From an uncultured Clostridia bacterium (GTDB lineage Bacteria > Bacillota > Clostridia > TANB77 > CAG-508): a DNA stretch of 22,544 nt. Below the pieces are notes generated by a model that saw nothing but the letters and a program-made list of their open reading frames with translations, was not told the origin of the DNA and did not search any database. Made by a program: the position numbers and the translations under genes. Numbering within the stretch: position 1 is the stretch's first letter; each line of letters opens with the position of its first letter. This document shows, piece by piece, positions 1 to 6,964 of the stretch. The DNA is taken from positions 1 through 22,544 of the forward strand of contig CAKPPL010000007.1 of NCBI GenBank assembly GCA_934177555.1, written 5' to 3'.

Positions 1-275
1 AATTCTGCTATGTGGGCTGATGGTTGATACCCTGGGTCTGTTGCCATTTTTATTCTTGCTTCTGAGTATGCTGCATTGTATGCCATGTTCATCTTTTCTA
101 TTACTTCTGATTTTGTATTTTCCATTTGTGATTTTTGTGCGTTTGTTATTATTCCATTATCTCCTGTTAACATGGCTATACTTGTTCCTGCTAATATTAG
201 TAATACTACTATTGTTACCACTAGTGCTATTAGCGTAATTCCTTCTTGCCTTTGTTTTTTTCTGATGTTTTTCAT
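1..275 (-). CDS. Type IV pilin-like (prepilin) protein, N-terminal part
   Basis: Only the first 91 codons are inside the window; the gene continues past base 1. The product starts MKNIRKKQRQEG followed by ITLIALVVTIVVLLILAG, which is a short basic leader, a Gly before the cleavage site, and one hydrophobic helix. That is the class III signal/N-methylation pattern of type IV pilins and type II pseudopilins, cut by a PilD/ComC-type peptidase. The usual Glu at mature position 5 is replaced by Ala. After the helix comes a polar alpha segment (about residues 40-80), as in a pilin stem. A strong AAAGGAGG site lies just upstream of the ATG. The role (pilus, pseudopilus or free surface protein) cannot be settled without the rest of the protein. 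The promoter and palindrome upstream are listed separately. Confidence 0.8.
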   Translation of the reverse strand, partial: MKNIRKKQRQEGITLIALVVTIVVLLILAGTSIAMLTGDNGIITNAQKSQMENTKSEVIEKMNMAYNAAYSEARIKMATDPGYQPSAHIAE

Positions 276-311
276 CTCTTTCCTCCTTTATTCTTTCGTT
301 TTTATAATTTC

Positions 312-340
312 ATTTTACATTATTTAAAGATATTTGTAAA
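312..340 (-). promoter_or_regulatory. Predicted sigma-A promoter of the pilin-like gene
   Basis: Reading the minus strand, TTTACA (335-340) is followed after 17 bases by TAAAAT (312-317), preceded by TG. Each box matches the consensus at five of six positions. The ATG at 275 lies about 30 bases downstream of the expected start point. The -35 box lies inside a perfect inverted repeat. Confidence 0.45.
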
Positions 341-346
341 TATCTT
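327..346. repeat. 20-bp inverted repeat over the pilin promoter -35 box
   Basis: Arms AAGATATTT (327-335) and AAATATCTT (338-346) are exact reverse complements separated by GT. The repeat covers the predicted -35 hexamer of the pilin-like gene, a typical place for a repressor operator. No regulator gene is in the window. AT-rich intergenic DNA gives such repeats by chance fairly often. Confidence 0.4.
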
Positions 347-459
347 ATTTTCTTTTATTAATATACTTAATGTTTCTTAAAATTCTTAAAGTCATTGGCT
401 TTCTAGTTTCTTTTAATCTCATTGGCTCATAAAACTAAAAAAATATTTTTTAAAATATC

Positions 460-488
460 TTGACTTTACTAGTATTTACTGATATAAA
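460..488 (+). promoter_or_regulatory. Orphan plus-strand promoter
   Basis: TTGACT (460-465), a 17-base spacer, then TATAAA (483-488) with an extended -10 TGA (480-482). Each hexamer differs from the consensus by one base. No plus-strand gene follows; the hairpin at 532-553 with its T-run comes about 40 bases after the expected start point, so any transcript would be roughly 65 bases long. Confidence 0.4.
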
Positions 489-525
489 AGATTATATAAT
501 TTCTTTAAGTATATTAATTAACGAT

Positions 526-561
526 AAAAAAGTCCCAACATTCATATTGGAACCTTTTTTT
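526..561. terminator. Two-way intrinsic terminator after spoIIQ
   Basis: The minus-strand stem pairs GTTCCAA with TTGGGAC (arms 547-553 and 532-538, one G-U pair), followed on that strand by six T residues (526-531). It lies directly after the spoIIQ stop codon. On the plus strand the same hairpin is followed by a seven-T run (555-561), so it should also stop transcripts from the left. Confidence 0.8.
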
Positions 562-1321
562 ATTTCAAAAATATATTTGGATCTAAATATTCTCCATCTT
601 TTAATAATTCAAAATGTAAATGACTTTCCAAACTACTTTCAAATGATGCTGTATCTCCTATTGTCCCAATAGTTTGTCCTTGTTTTACCTCTTCTCCTTC
701 TACAACAAATTCTGCTGTTAGCAAATTAGAATATACTGTTTGATATCCGTCATCATGTTCTATTATAATTGTTAAACCATATCTTGGATCATTTATAATA
801 GATTTTACAATACCATCTGCTGCTGATTTTACCACACTTGTTTTATCTGCTTTTATATCTATTGCAGTATGTGTTATCCATTCTTTCAAAGTTTCAGAAT
901 ATATTAAATTGTCTTTAGCAAACTCACAAATTATTTCTCCCTCAACTGGTTTTATAAAACTAATCTCTTTCTTAGTTTCAACAACTTGTTCATCTGTTTT
1001 TTCAATATCTTTTGATGTATCAACCTTATTTTCGTTTTTTACTGTTTCTTGCTTTTTATTATCTTCTTGTTTTTCTTGTTCTTCAACACTTTTTCCTATT
1101 TGAGTACTTGCACTCTCTGTATTAGTATTAGAAATTGTATTAGAATTCATATTAATATTTGTATTCTCATTTGTTACCGTATTTTGATTTGTACTTCCCA
1201 TTTTTTCTTCATTATTTTGATTTTTTGCCATATACATAGTAATTCCTATTCCAACTGCTAATATGATAAATGTTACTGCACCAAGATATATTATCAACTT
1301 TTCTCTTTTTTCTCTTTTCAT
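560..1321 (-). CDS. spoIIQ: Stage II sporulation protein Q, M23/LytM-domain
   Basis: The 253-residue product has a basic N-terminus, one membrane helix (about residues 9-31), a long Asn/Thr/Ser/Glu/Lys-rich linker (about 33-118) and a C-terminal M23 (LytM) domain (about 122-253). The zinc ligands are present: H151 and D155 in HTAID, and H234/H236 in HLH, as in clostridial SpoIIQ. Bacillus subtilis SpoIIQ has lost such a ligand. SpoIIQ sits in the forespore membrane and meets mother-cell SpoIIIAH in the channel linking the two compartments. Its place directly after spoIID supports the name over a general LytM endopeptidase. The start has AAGGAGG seven bases upstream. The 61-base gap to spoIID shows no convincing sigma-F promoter, so co-transcription is likely. 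Whether the domain is active as a peptidase is not shown here. Confidence 0.88.
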   Translation of the reverse strand: MKREKREKLIIYLGAVTFIILAVGIGITMYMAKNQNNEEKMGSTNQNTVTNENTNINMNSNTISNTNTESASTQIGKSVEEQEKQEDNKKQETVKNENKVDTSKDIEKTDEQVVETKKEISFIKPVEGEIICEFAKDNLIYSETLKEWITHTAIDIKADKTSVVKSAADGIVKSIINDPRYGLTIIIEHDDGYQTVYSNLLTAEFVVEGEEVKQGQTIGTIGDTASFESSLESHLHFELLKDGEYLDPNIFLK

Positions 1322-1382
1322 AATTTCCTCCTTGATTTTGTTATTTATTACAAGTATTTACTTTTTTTCAAAGATTATTCAT

Positions 1383-2390
1383 TTAAAGAGAATTTACTTC
1401 TATTATTTCTACATCTGTATAAAAATGTTTTATTATTTCTTCATAATTTGAACCAGATTTAGCTAGACTATCAGCACCTGTTTGACTCATTCCCACTCCA
1501 TGTCCATAACCTGTTACAGAAAATTTAATATTATCATTTATTATTTCAAGCGTAAAATTTGTTGATTTTAACCCTAATAATGTCCTTGCCTCTGTTCCTG
1601 CAATTTCTTTATTTCCAAATTTAATTGTTTTTACTCTTCCACTTGTTGTATACTCTAATATTTTTATACTATCTTCTTGACTAAAATCTATATTTATGTC
1701 TTGATATTTGCTTTTCAATTTTTCTACTAATTCTTCTTTGCTTAATATTACTTCTGAATTATATTGAGTATAATCTTGTTCTCCTGATGTTTCTACTGAC
1801 TTTAAATATGGATAATCTATTCCTCCCCATATATTTAATGAACTTTCAGTTACTCCACCACTATTTGCATGAAAAAATGCATTAATTGGCTCTCCATTAT
1901 ATACTATGATTTTTCCACTCGTTGAATCTACAGCTTCAACAATTTTATTCCAATTTGTTTCTGCCTCATTTTCATTCCACTTTGCAATTCTATCTTCTTT
2001 ACTTATCCATGCTTGACAACATCTATAATCATCACATATATCTGCATTTTCATGTTTAGATTTATTATTGATTATCTGATATATTGTATATGTTCTTGCT
2101 ACAATAGCCTGGGCTTTTAATGCTTCTTCTTCAAAATTAGCCGGCATTTCACTTGATACTACCCCATATAAATATTCATCTATACCTATCTCTTCAACTT
2201 CTTGAGTTGATTGATGTAACAATTTAATTGTTTTATATTTAGAATATTCGTATTTTTCTATTTGATTATTTTCTTCTATTTGATTAGATATTGATTGTAC
2301 TTCTTCTGTCTTTTTAGTTGTTGTACATATTGTTGGAAGTACAAAAAAAATTAGTATAAATAATATTATATACATATAAATTTTTTTCAT
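1383..2390 (-). CDS. spoIID: Stage II sporulation protein D (peptidoglycan lytic transglycosylase)
   Basis: The protein has a short membrane anchor (about residues 3-22) and an outer SpoIID domain. Numbered from the start chosen here, the catalytic Glu is E81 in EYLYGVVSSEMP. The conserved Cys-rich patch around C119, C124 and C125, the HANSGG motif (174-179) and GYGHGVGMSQTGA near the end are all present. SpoIID cleaves glycan strands in the engulfing mother cell, together with SpoIIP and SpoIIM. Two ATG codons lie nine bases apart. The AAGG site touches the first (2399) but is nine bases from the second (2390), so I use the second, giving 335 residues. Only a few bases separate the sigF stop from this ribosome binding site, so the gene appears to belong to the spoIIA operon. 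That is unusual for a gene normally expressed in the mother cell. Confidence 0.92.
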   Translation of the reverse strand: MKKIYMYIILFILIFFVLPTICTTTKKTEEVQSISNQIEENNQIEKYEYSKYKTIKLLHQSTQEVEEIGIDEYLYGVVSSEMPANFEEEALKAQAIVARTYTIYQIINNKSKHENADICDDYRCCQAWISKEDRIAKWNENEAETNWNKIVEAVDSTSGKIIVYNGEPINAFFHANSGGVTESSLNIWGGIDYPYLKSVETSGEQDYTQYNSEVILSKEELVEKLKSKYQDINIDFSQEDSIKILEYTTSGRVKTIKFGNKEIAGTEARTLLGLKSTNFTLEIINDNIKFSVTGYGHGVGMSQTGADSLAKSGSNYEEIIKHFYTDVEIIEVNSL

Positions 2391-2407
2391 ATTTTTCATC
2401 CTTATTT

Positions 2408-3136
2408 TTAAATTGTCAATTTTCTTTTCATATTATTTAATACTTTTCTTTCGATTCTCGATACTTGAACTTGTGTAATTCCTAATATTTTTGATACTTG
2501 CATTTGAGTTTTTTGTTTATAATATCTTAACATTATAATTTCTTTTTCTTTTTCGTCTAATTCATTTATCATATTTTTTATTGTTATTTTGTTTGTTATT
2601 TCAGTTTCTTCATCTTTGCCAGTAGAAATTTTTTCTAATATACTTACTGTTTTGTCTGTTTTATTGTCTCTATATTGTGCATTCTCAATAGAGTCTACTG
2701 GTCTTGCCGAATCTAATGCCATTGTTATTTCTTCTTTTGGTGTTTTTAATATTTTTGAAATCTCTTCTAAGCTTATTTCTTTTCCATATTTATTATAATA
2801 TTCTTTTTGAATTTCAATTATTTTTATATTTAATTCTTTTATGCTTCTACTTACCTTTATTGGTCCGTCATCTCTTATATATCTTTTTATTTCTCCTAAA
2901 ATGTATGGTACTGCATATGTTGAGAGTTTTACTTCAAAACTTGTATCAAATCTTTGTATTGCTTTTATTAATCCTATACTTCCAATTTGATATAAATCTT
3001 CTATTTCATATCCTCTTCCACTAAACCTTCGAACTATACTCCATATTAATCCATTGTTGTCTTCTATTAGTTTGGTCATGTCATCTTTATTTCCATTTTG
3101 AGCTCTTTCGATAGTTTTTATATCATTATCATACAC
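2408..3136 (-). CDS. sigF: RNA polymerase sigma-F factor (SpoIIAC)
   Basis: This 242-residue sigma-70 family protein directs early forespore transcription. Region 2 (about residues 26-96) holds FSGRGYEIEDLYQIGSIGLI, and FEVKLSTYAVPYILGEIKRY leads into RDDGPIKVSRSIKEL. Region 4 (about 190-240) ends with a helix-turn-helix, QMQVSKILGITQVQVSRIER. The RGYEIEDLYQIG wording and the gene order after spoIIAA-spoIIAB point to sigma-F, not sigma-G. The start is GTG. Its G is shared with the last base of the spoIIAB stop TAG, and GGGGAG lies about eight bases upstream, so the two genes are probably translationally coupled. Activity is expected to be held by SpoIIAB until SpoIIAA is dephosphorylated. Confidence 0.95.
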   Translation of the reverse strand: MYDNDIKTIERAQNGNKDDMTKLIEDNNGLIWSIVRRFSGRGYEIEDLYQIGSIGLIKAIQRFDTSFEVKLSTYAVPYILGEIKRYIRDDGPIKVSRSIKELNIKIIEIQKEYYNKYGKEISLEEISKILKTPKEEITMALDSARPVDSIENAQYRDNKTDKTVSILEKISTGKDEETEITNKITIKNMINELDEKEKEIIMLRYYKQKTQMQVSKILGITQVQVSRIERKVLNNMKRKLTI

Positions 3137-3612
3137 TATTTCTCTCCCCTCGCTACTGCTAAAAATTCTTCATCTTTAACATTGTTTTTTATCTTTTTGG
3201 TCATTGTTATTTTAGTTCCAATCCCTAACACTGATTCCACTTCTACACTGTCCATAAAGCTTTCCATTATTGTAAATCCCATTCCAGATCTTTCTAAATT
3301 TGCTTTTGTTGTATATAATGGTTGCTTAGCAATTTCTACATTTTCTATTCCCTTTCCTTTATCAGATATTTCTATAAATATTTCATTGTCACTAATCTTG
3401 CATCTTAATTTTACTATTCCCATTTTTTCTTCATATCCATGAATTATTGAATTTGTTACAGCTTCAGAAACTGCAGTTTTTATATCTGCAATTTCTTCTA
3501 ATGTTGGGTCTAATTGTGCTATAAATGCTGCTACTGCTATTCTTGCAAATGCTTCATTATTTGATTTACTTAAAAATTCAATTTTCATTTCATTGTCATA
3601 TCTATTGTTCAT
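3136..3612 (-). CDS. spoIIAB: Anti-sigma-F factor and serine kinase SpoIIAB
   Basis: This 158-residue GHKL ATPase/kinase binds and blocks sigma-F and phosphorylates SpoIIAA. Visible motifs are the N box with E50 and N54 (SEAVTNSIIHGY), the G1 box DKGKGIE starting at D84, and the G2 box RSGMGFTIME (108-117). The length matches the family (about 145) with a short extra tail. The ATG has AGGAGG seven bases upstream; a second Met at residue 9 gives the more usual family N-terminus (MKIEF) but has a poorer site. The gene overlaps spoIIAA by 11 bases and sigF by one base, the standard tricistronic layout. Confidence 0.95.
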   Translation of the reverse strand: MNNRYDNEMKIEFLSKSNNEAFARIAVAAFIAQLDPTLEEIADIKTAVSEAVTNSIIHGYEEKMGIVKLRCKISDNEIFIEISDKGKGIENVEIAKQPLYTTKANLERSGMGFTIMESFMDSVEVESVLGIGTKITMTKKIKNNVKDEEFLAVARGEK

Positions 3613-3940
3613 ATTGTACCTCCTTTTTTTCTAAGCTAACTTCTGGAATTATTCTTAATATTCCACTCATTTCAAATATCTTTTTTATTGATTTATTTAT
3701 ATTAGCAATTTTTACTTTTCCCCCTAACATATTTACTAATTTATATCTTCCTATTAACAATCCTATTCCTGCACTATCCATAAAAGAAACATTGCAAAAA
3801 TCAAATATAACTTCTTTTGGCATATATCTTTCAATCTCATTATCTAATTTCCTCCTTATCTTTTGAACTTCACACTCGTCTATTTCTTCATTTATTTTGA
3901 ATATTAACTGCTTGTCTTTTTTATTGTATACACTTTCCAT
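3602..3940 (-). CDS. spoIIAA: Anti-anti-sigma-F factor SpoIIAA (STAS domain)
   Basis: The 112-residue product is a single STAS domain. The phosphorylated serine is S56 in FMDSAGIGLLIGRYK, the same motif as in Bacillus SpoIIAA. In its unphosphorylated form it displaces sigma-F from SpoIIAB; SpoIIE normally removes the phosphate, but no spoIIE is in this window. AAGGAGG lies upstream of the ATG. The gene heads the operon, with a predicted promoter at 3976-4004, and its 3' end overlaps spoIIAB by 11 bases. Confidence 0.95.
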   Translation of the reverse strand: MESVYNKKDKQLIFKINEEIDECEVQKIRRKLDNEIERYMPKEVIFDFCNVSFMDSAGIGLLIGRYKLVNMLGGKVKIANINKSIKKIFEMSGILRIIPEVSLEKKEVQYEQ

Positions 3941-3975
3941 TTTTACCTCCTTTTTTCTCTTTTGATTTCGTTTTA

Positions 3976-4004
3976 ATTATACATTCTTTTCCAGTTTTTT
4001 CCAA
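3976..4004 (-). promoter_or_regulatory. Predicted promoter of the spoIIA-spoIID-spoIIQ operon
   Basis: On the minus strand, TTGGAA (3999-4004) is 17 bases from a perfect TATAAT (3976-3981). The expected start point is about 30 bases before the spoIIAA ATG. The same stretch contains AAAGAATGT, resembling a sigma-H -10 box, but no GGA-type -35 box stands at the right distance. The visible promoter is therefore of sigma-A type, although spoIIA in Bacillus uses sigma-H. Confidence 0.5.
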
Positions 4005-4008
4005 GAGT

Positions 4009-4060
4009 AAAAAAATAGAAGTTTTGTCGAATTTTTAAAACTTTTCGACAAAACTTCTAT
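4009..4060 (-). terminator. Intrinsic terminator after rsgA
   Basis: A perfect 17-bp stem (arms 4015-4031 and 4044-4060) with a 12-base loop is followed on the minus strand by seven T residues (4009-4015). It begins only four bases after the rsgA stop codon and ends just before the -35 box of the spoIIA promoter, so it separates the prpC-prkC-rsgA operon from the sporulation operon. Confidence 0.9.
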
Positions 4061-4063
4061 CTT

Positions 4064-4939
4064 TTACCATTTATATTTTTCATGCTCTTTTAGCTCTTCA
4101 TATATTTTGCAATATCTCTCATATCGCCCTTCTGATATTATATTATTTTTTATTGCTTCTTTTATACCACATTTTTGCTCTTTTATATGTGTACATCCTA
4201 TGAATTCACAATTTGGAATTTCTGGCTTAAATTCTCTAAATAGTTTATCTAAATCTGTACTTTCAATTTCATTTATTTCAAAACTTGAAAAGCCTGGAGT
4301 GTCAGCAATATATGTGTTTTCTTCTAGTTCATATAGTTTAGTATCTGTTGTGGTATTTTTTCCTTTTTTATTTTTCTTACTTATTTCTCCTTCTTGAGTT
4401 TTTTCTTTATTAAATAATGCATTTATAATACTTGATTTTCCAACTCCAGAATTTCCAGAAAATACACTTGTTTTTTGTTTTAATTCTTTTTTTAAATTTT
4501 CTATTCCTATTTTTTGTTTTGCACTTATTGATATAACATTATATCCTATTTTTTTATATTCTTCTTCTATATTTTTATAGTCTTCTGTTAAATCAATCTT
4601 GTTTATTACTATAAGAACATTTATTTTTAGCTTTTCAGCATATGCAAGTTGTTTATCTAACATTAGTAAATCTGTTTTTGGATTTTTAGTTGATATAGTA
4701 AATATTATTTGGTCTATATTGACTATTTTAGGTCTTTTCATTTCATTTTTTCTATCTTTTATATTCTCAATGATTGCCTGATTTTTTTCTTCATCAGTTA
4801 CAGCTATTTCTACAATATCTCCTACTAATGGTGTTTTTGATTCATTTTTTAATCTTCCTCTTGCATATGCTTCATATTCTTTTAAATCTGTTTTTATTGT
4901 ATATGTATTTGATATATTTTTTATTATTTTTCCTTGCAT
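4064..4939 (-). CDS. rsgA: Ribosome small-subunit-dependent GTPase A
   Basis: This 291-residue circularly permuted GTPase helps late maturation of the 30S subunit. An N-terminal OB-like domain (about residues 1-65) precedes the G domain. The motifs come in permuted order: G4 NKID (113-116), the P-loop GNSGVGKSS (162-170), GKNTTT (193-198) and G3 DTPG (213-216). The C-terminal zinc knuckle has C244, C249, H251 and C257. AAGGAAA lies before the ATG. The 18-base gap after prkC fits the well-known prpC-prkC-rsgA operon of Gram-positive bacteria. In Bacillus the homologue (YloQ/CpgA) is a PrkC substrate; whether that holds here is inference. Confidence 0.95.
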   Translation of the reverse strand: MQGKIIKNISNTYTIKTDLKEYEAYARGRLKNESKTPLVGDIVEIAVTDEEKNQAIIENIKDRKNEMKRPKIVNIDQIIFTISTKNPKTDLLMLDKQLAYAEKLKINVLIVINKIDLTEDYKNIEEEYKKIGYNVISISAKQKIGIENLKKELKQKTSVFSGNSGVGKSSIINALFNKEKTQEGEISKKNKKGKNTTTDTKLYELEENTYIADTPGFSSFEINEIESTDLDKLFREFKPEIPNCEFIGCTHIKEQKCGIKEAIKNNIISEGRYERYCKIYEELKEHEKYKW

Positions 4940-4957
4940 ATTTTCCTTTCTTTGTTT

Positions 4958-6943
4958 TTATGGAATTGTTTTTTCAGTTGTTTCATTTAAGTTTATATTT
5001 AATGTTGTTTTTAAATCTCCGTCTATCCATACTTCTATTGTGATTGTTCCTTTTCCATTTATGCTTACTTCTTCTTTTGTTGAATTTTCTTTTACTGTTC
5101 TATCTGCAAATGTTTTATCTTTTGAATTTACTTTTAGTTTTACATTTTTAGGTGTATTATCTTTTTCTACTGTTTTACCATCTTCGTCTTTTTCTGTTAT
5201 TTTATCTTTATATCCTGTAATTTCTTTTACATTTATATATAGTTTTCCTGATTTTGTTTCAACTAATTGATTTACTGTTATTGTTATTTTTGTTCCTTCA
5301 TCAACTGTTTTTCCTGATGATATACTTTGTTTTAATACAACTCCATTTCCTCTTGCTGTATCTTCATCATATTCAACAACAACATCTAAACCTAAATCAG
5401 ATAATATTTGTTTTGCAGTTTCTTCATCTTTATATAATACTGATGTTACTACTACTTGCTTTATTCCTGTTCCTATACTTATATGTACTTTTACTGTTTC
5501 TCCTGCATTAATTGTTGTTCCCTCTTCTGTTTCTTGTTTTATTATTACTCCTGATTCTACTGTTTTACTTGTTTCTTCTACAAAATCTAATTTTATATTT
5601 GCTTCTTTTGCTGCATCTTCTGCCTCTTCTTTTGTTAGTCCTTTTAATTTTGGTACTGTAGTTGTTTCTGTTCCTAAACTTACAACTACTTTTACTTCTG
5701 TTTTTTGTTTAATTTTTCTATTTTCTATATATGCAGGATCTTGTGATATTATTTTTCCAGCTTCATATTCTGTATTATATTCTTGACTTTCTTCAACATA
5801 TACTAATTTATTTTCCTCAAGTATTTGTTTTACTTCTTCTACTGTTTTTCCAACTAAGTCTGGTATTGCAACTTCTTTTGGTCTTGTAGCATTTGAAATT
5901 ATTATAGTTGCTCCTATACTTATTACAAATAATAATATTAGTCCTATTATTGATGATAATACTTTATGTTTTTTTATAAATTCTACAAATTTATTTGGTT
6001 TCTTATTTTTCTTTCCTCTAGTTGCTTTTGGTATATTATTTTCTTCTTCTCCTAATGTTGATATTCTTTGAGTTGGAAAATCAGTATATTCATTATTATC
6101 AACAAAGTTTCCATTTGGCTCTTTTAAAGATCTTCTTAAATCTATCAACATTTCTGTTGCATTTTGATATCTTAAATTTGTATCTTTTTTTAATGCTTTC
6201 ATTATAATATCATTAACAGCTGTTGGTATATTAGGGTTAACTTGAATTGCTGGAATTGGTTCTTCTTGCATATGTTTTAATGCAACTGATACTGGTGTAT
6301 CTGCATCAAATGGAACTTTTCCTGTTAACATTTCATACATTACTACTCCTAATGAGTATAAATCGGATTTTTCATCTGTAAATCCACCTCTTGCATGTTC
6401 TGGTGAAAAATAATGTACTGAACCTATTGTAGTTCCAAATGCTGTTATTGTAGAATTTGAAACTGCTTTTGCTATTCCAAAATCTGTTATTTTTGCAACA
6501 CCATCTTCTGTTATTATAATATTATGTGGTTTAATATCTCTATGTATTATATGATTTTTATGTGCTACTTCTAATGCTGATGCTATTTGTATTGATATAT
6601 TTATTGACCATTTCCATGGTAATGGTCCTTTTTCTTCTATTATTATTTCTTTTAATGTTTTTCCTTTTGCAAGTTCCATTACAATATAGTATAAGTTTCC
6701 ATCAACTCCAACATCGTATACTGATACTATATTGGGATGTGTTATACTTGCTGCTGATTGTGCTTCTACTTCAAATCTTTTAGTGAATTCTTCATCTGTT
6801 GTGAATTCATCTCTTAATATTTTGATTGCTACATATCTATTTAGCACATGGCATTTGGCTTTATATACTGTTGCCATTCCTCCACTGCCTATTTTTTCAA
6901 TGATTTCATATCGATTTCCTAACAATCTACCTCTTAAATCCAT
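4958..6943 (-). CDS. prkC: PASTA-domain serine/threonine protein kinase
   Basis: The 661-residue membrane kinase has an N-terminal Hanks-type domain (about residues 12-270). It shows the Gly loop IGSGGMATVY, ATP-binding K41 in VAIKIL, the catalytic loop HRDIKPHN with D136, DFG at 154-156, and a Thr/Ser-rich activation loop leading to SPE. A Lys-rich juxtamembrane stretch precedes one membrane helix (about 329-350). Outside the cell lie three PASTA repeats (about 356-424, 425-492 and 493-560), which in this family bind peptidoglycan fragments. A further roughly 95-residue domain rich in Lys, Thr and Glu ends the protein. GGGAG lies before the ATG. The gene follows prpC by 21 bases. Kinase and phosphatase would set the phosphorylation state of growth, wall and spore-germination targets. 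Confidence 0.95.
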   Translation of the reverse strand: MDLRGRLLGNRYEIIEKIGSGGMATVYKAKCHVLNRYVAIKILRDEFTTDEEFTKRFEVEAQSAASITHPNIVSVYDVGVDGNLYYIVMELAKGKTLKEIIIEEKGPLPWKWSINISIQIASALEVAHKNHIIHRDIKPHNIIITEDGVAKITDFGIAKAVSNSTITAFGTTIGSVHYFSPEHARGGFTDEKSDLYSLGVVMYEMLTGKVPFDADTPVSVALKHMQEEPIPAIQVNPNIPTAVNDIIMKALKKDTNLRYQNATEMLIDLRRSLKEPNGNFVDNNEYTDFPTQRISTLGEEENNIPKATRGKKNKKPNKFVEFIKKHKVLSSIIGLILLFVISIGATIIISNATRPKEVAIPDLVGKTVEEVKQILEENKLVYVEESQEYNTEYEAGKIISQDPAYIENRKIKQKTEVKVVVSLGTETTTVPKLKGLTKEEAEDAAKEANIKLDFVEETSKTVESGVIIKQETEEGTTINAGETVKVHISIGTGIKQVVVTSVLYKDEETAKQILSDLGLDVVVEYDEDTARGNGVVLKQSISSGKTVDEGTKITITVNQLVETKSGKLYINVKEITGYKDKITEKDEDGKTVEKDNTPKNVKLKVNSKDKTFADRTVKENSTKEEVSINGKGTITIEVWIDGDLKTTLNINLNETTEKTIP

Positions 6944-6964
6944 TACTTATCTCTCCCTTATAGG

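Noticed and set aside
2408..3136. sigma-G instead of sigma-F
   Set aside because: The gene is the third in spoIIAA-spoIIAB-sigF, and the region 2 wording (RGYEIEDLYQIG) is that of sigma-F.
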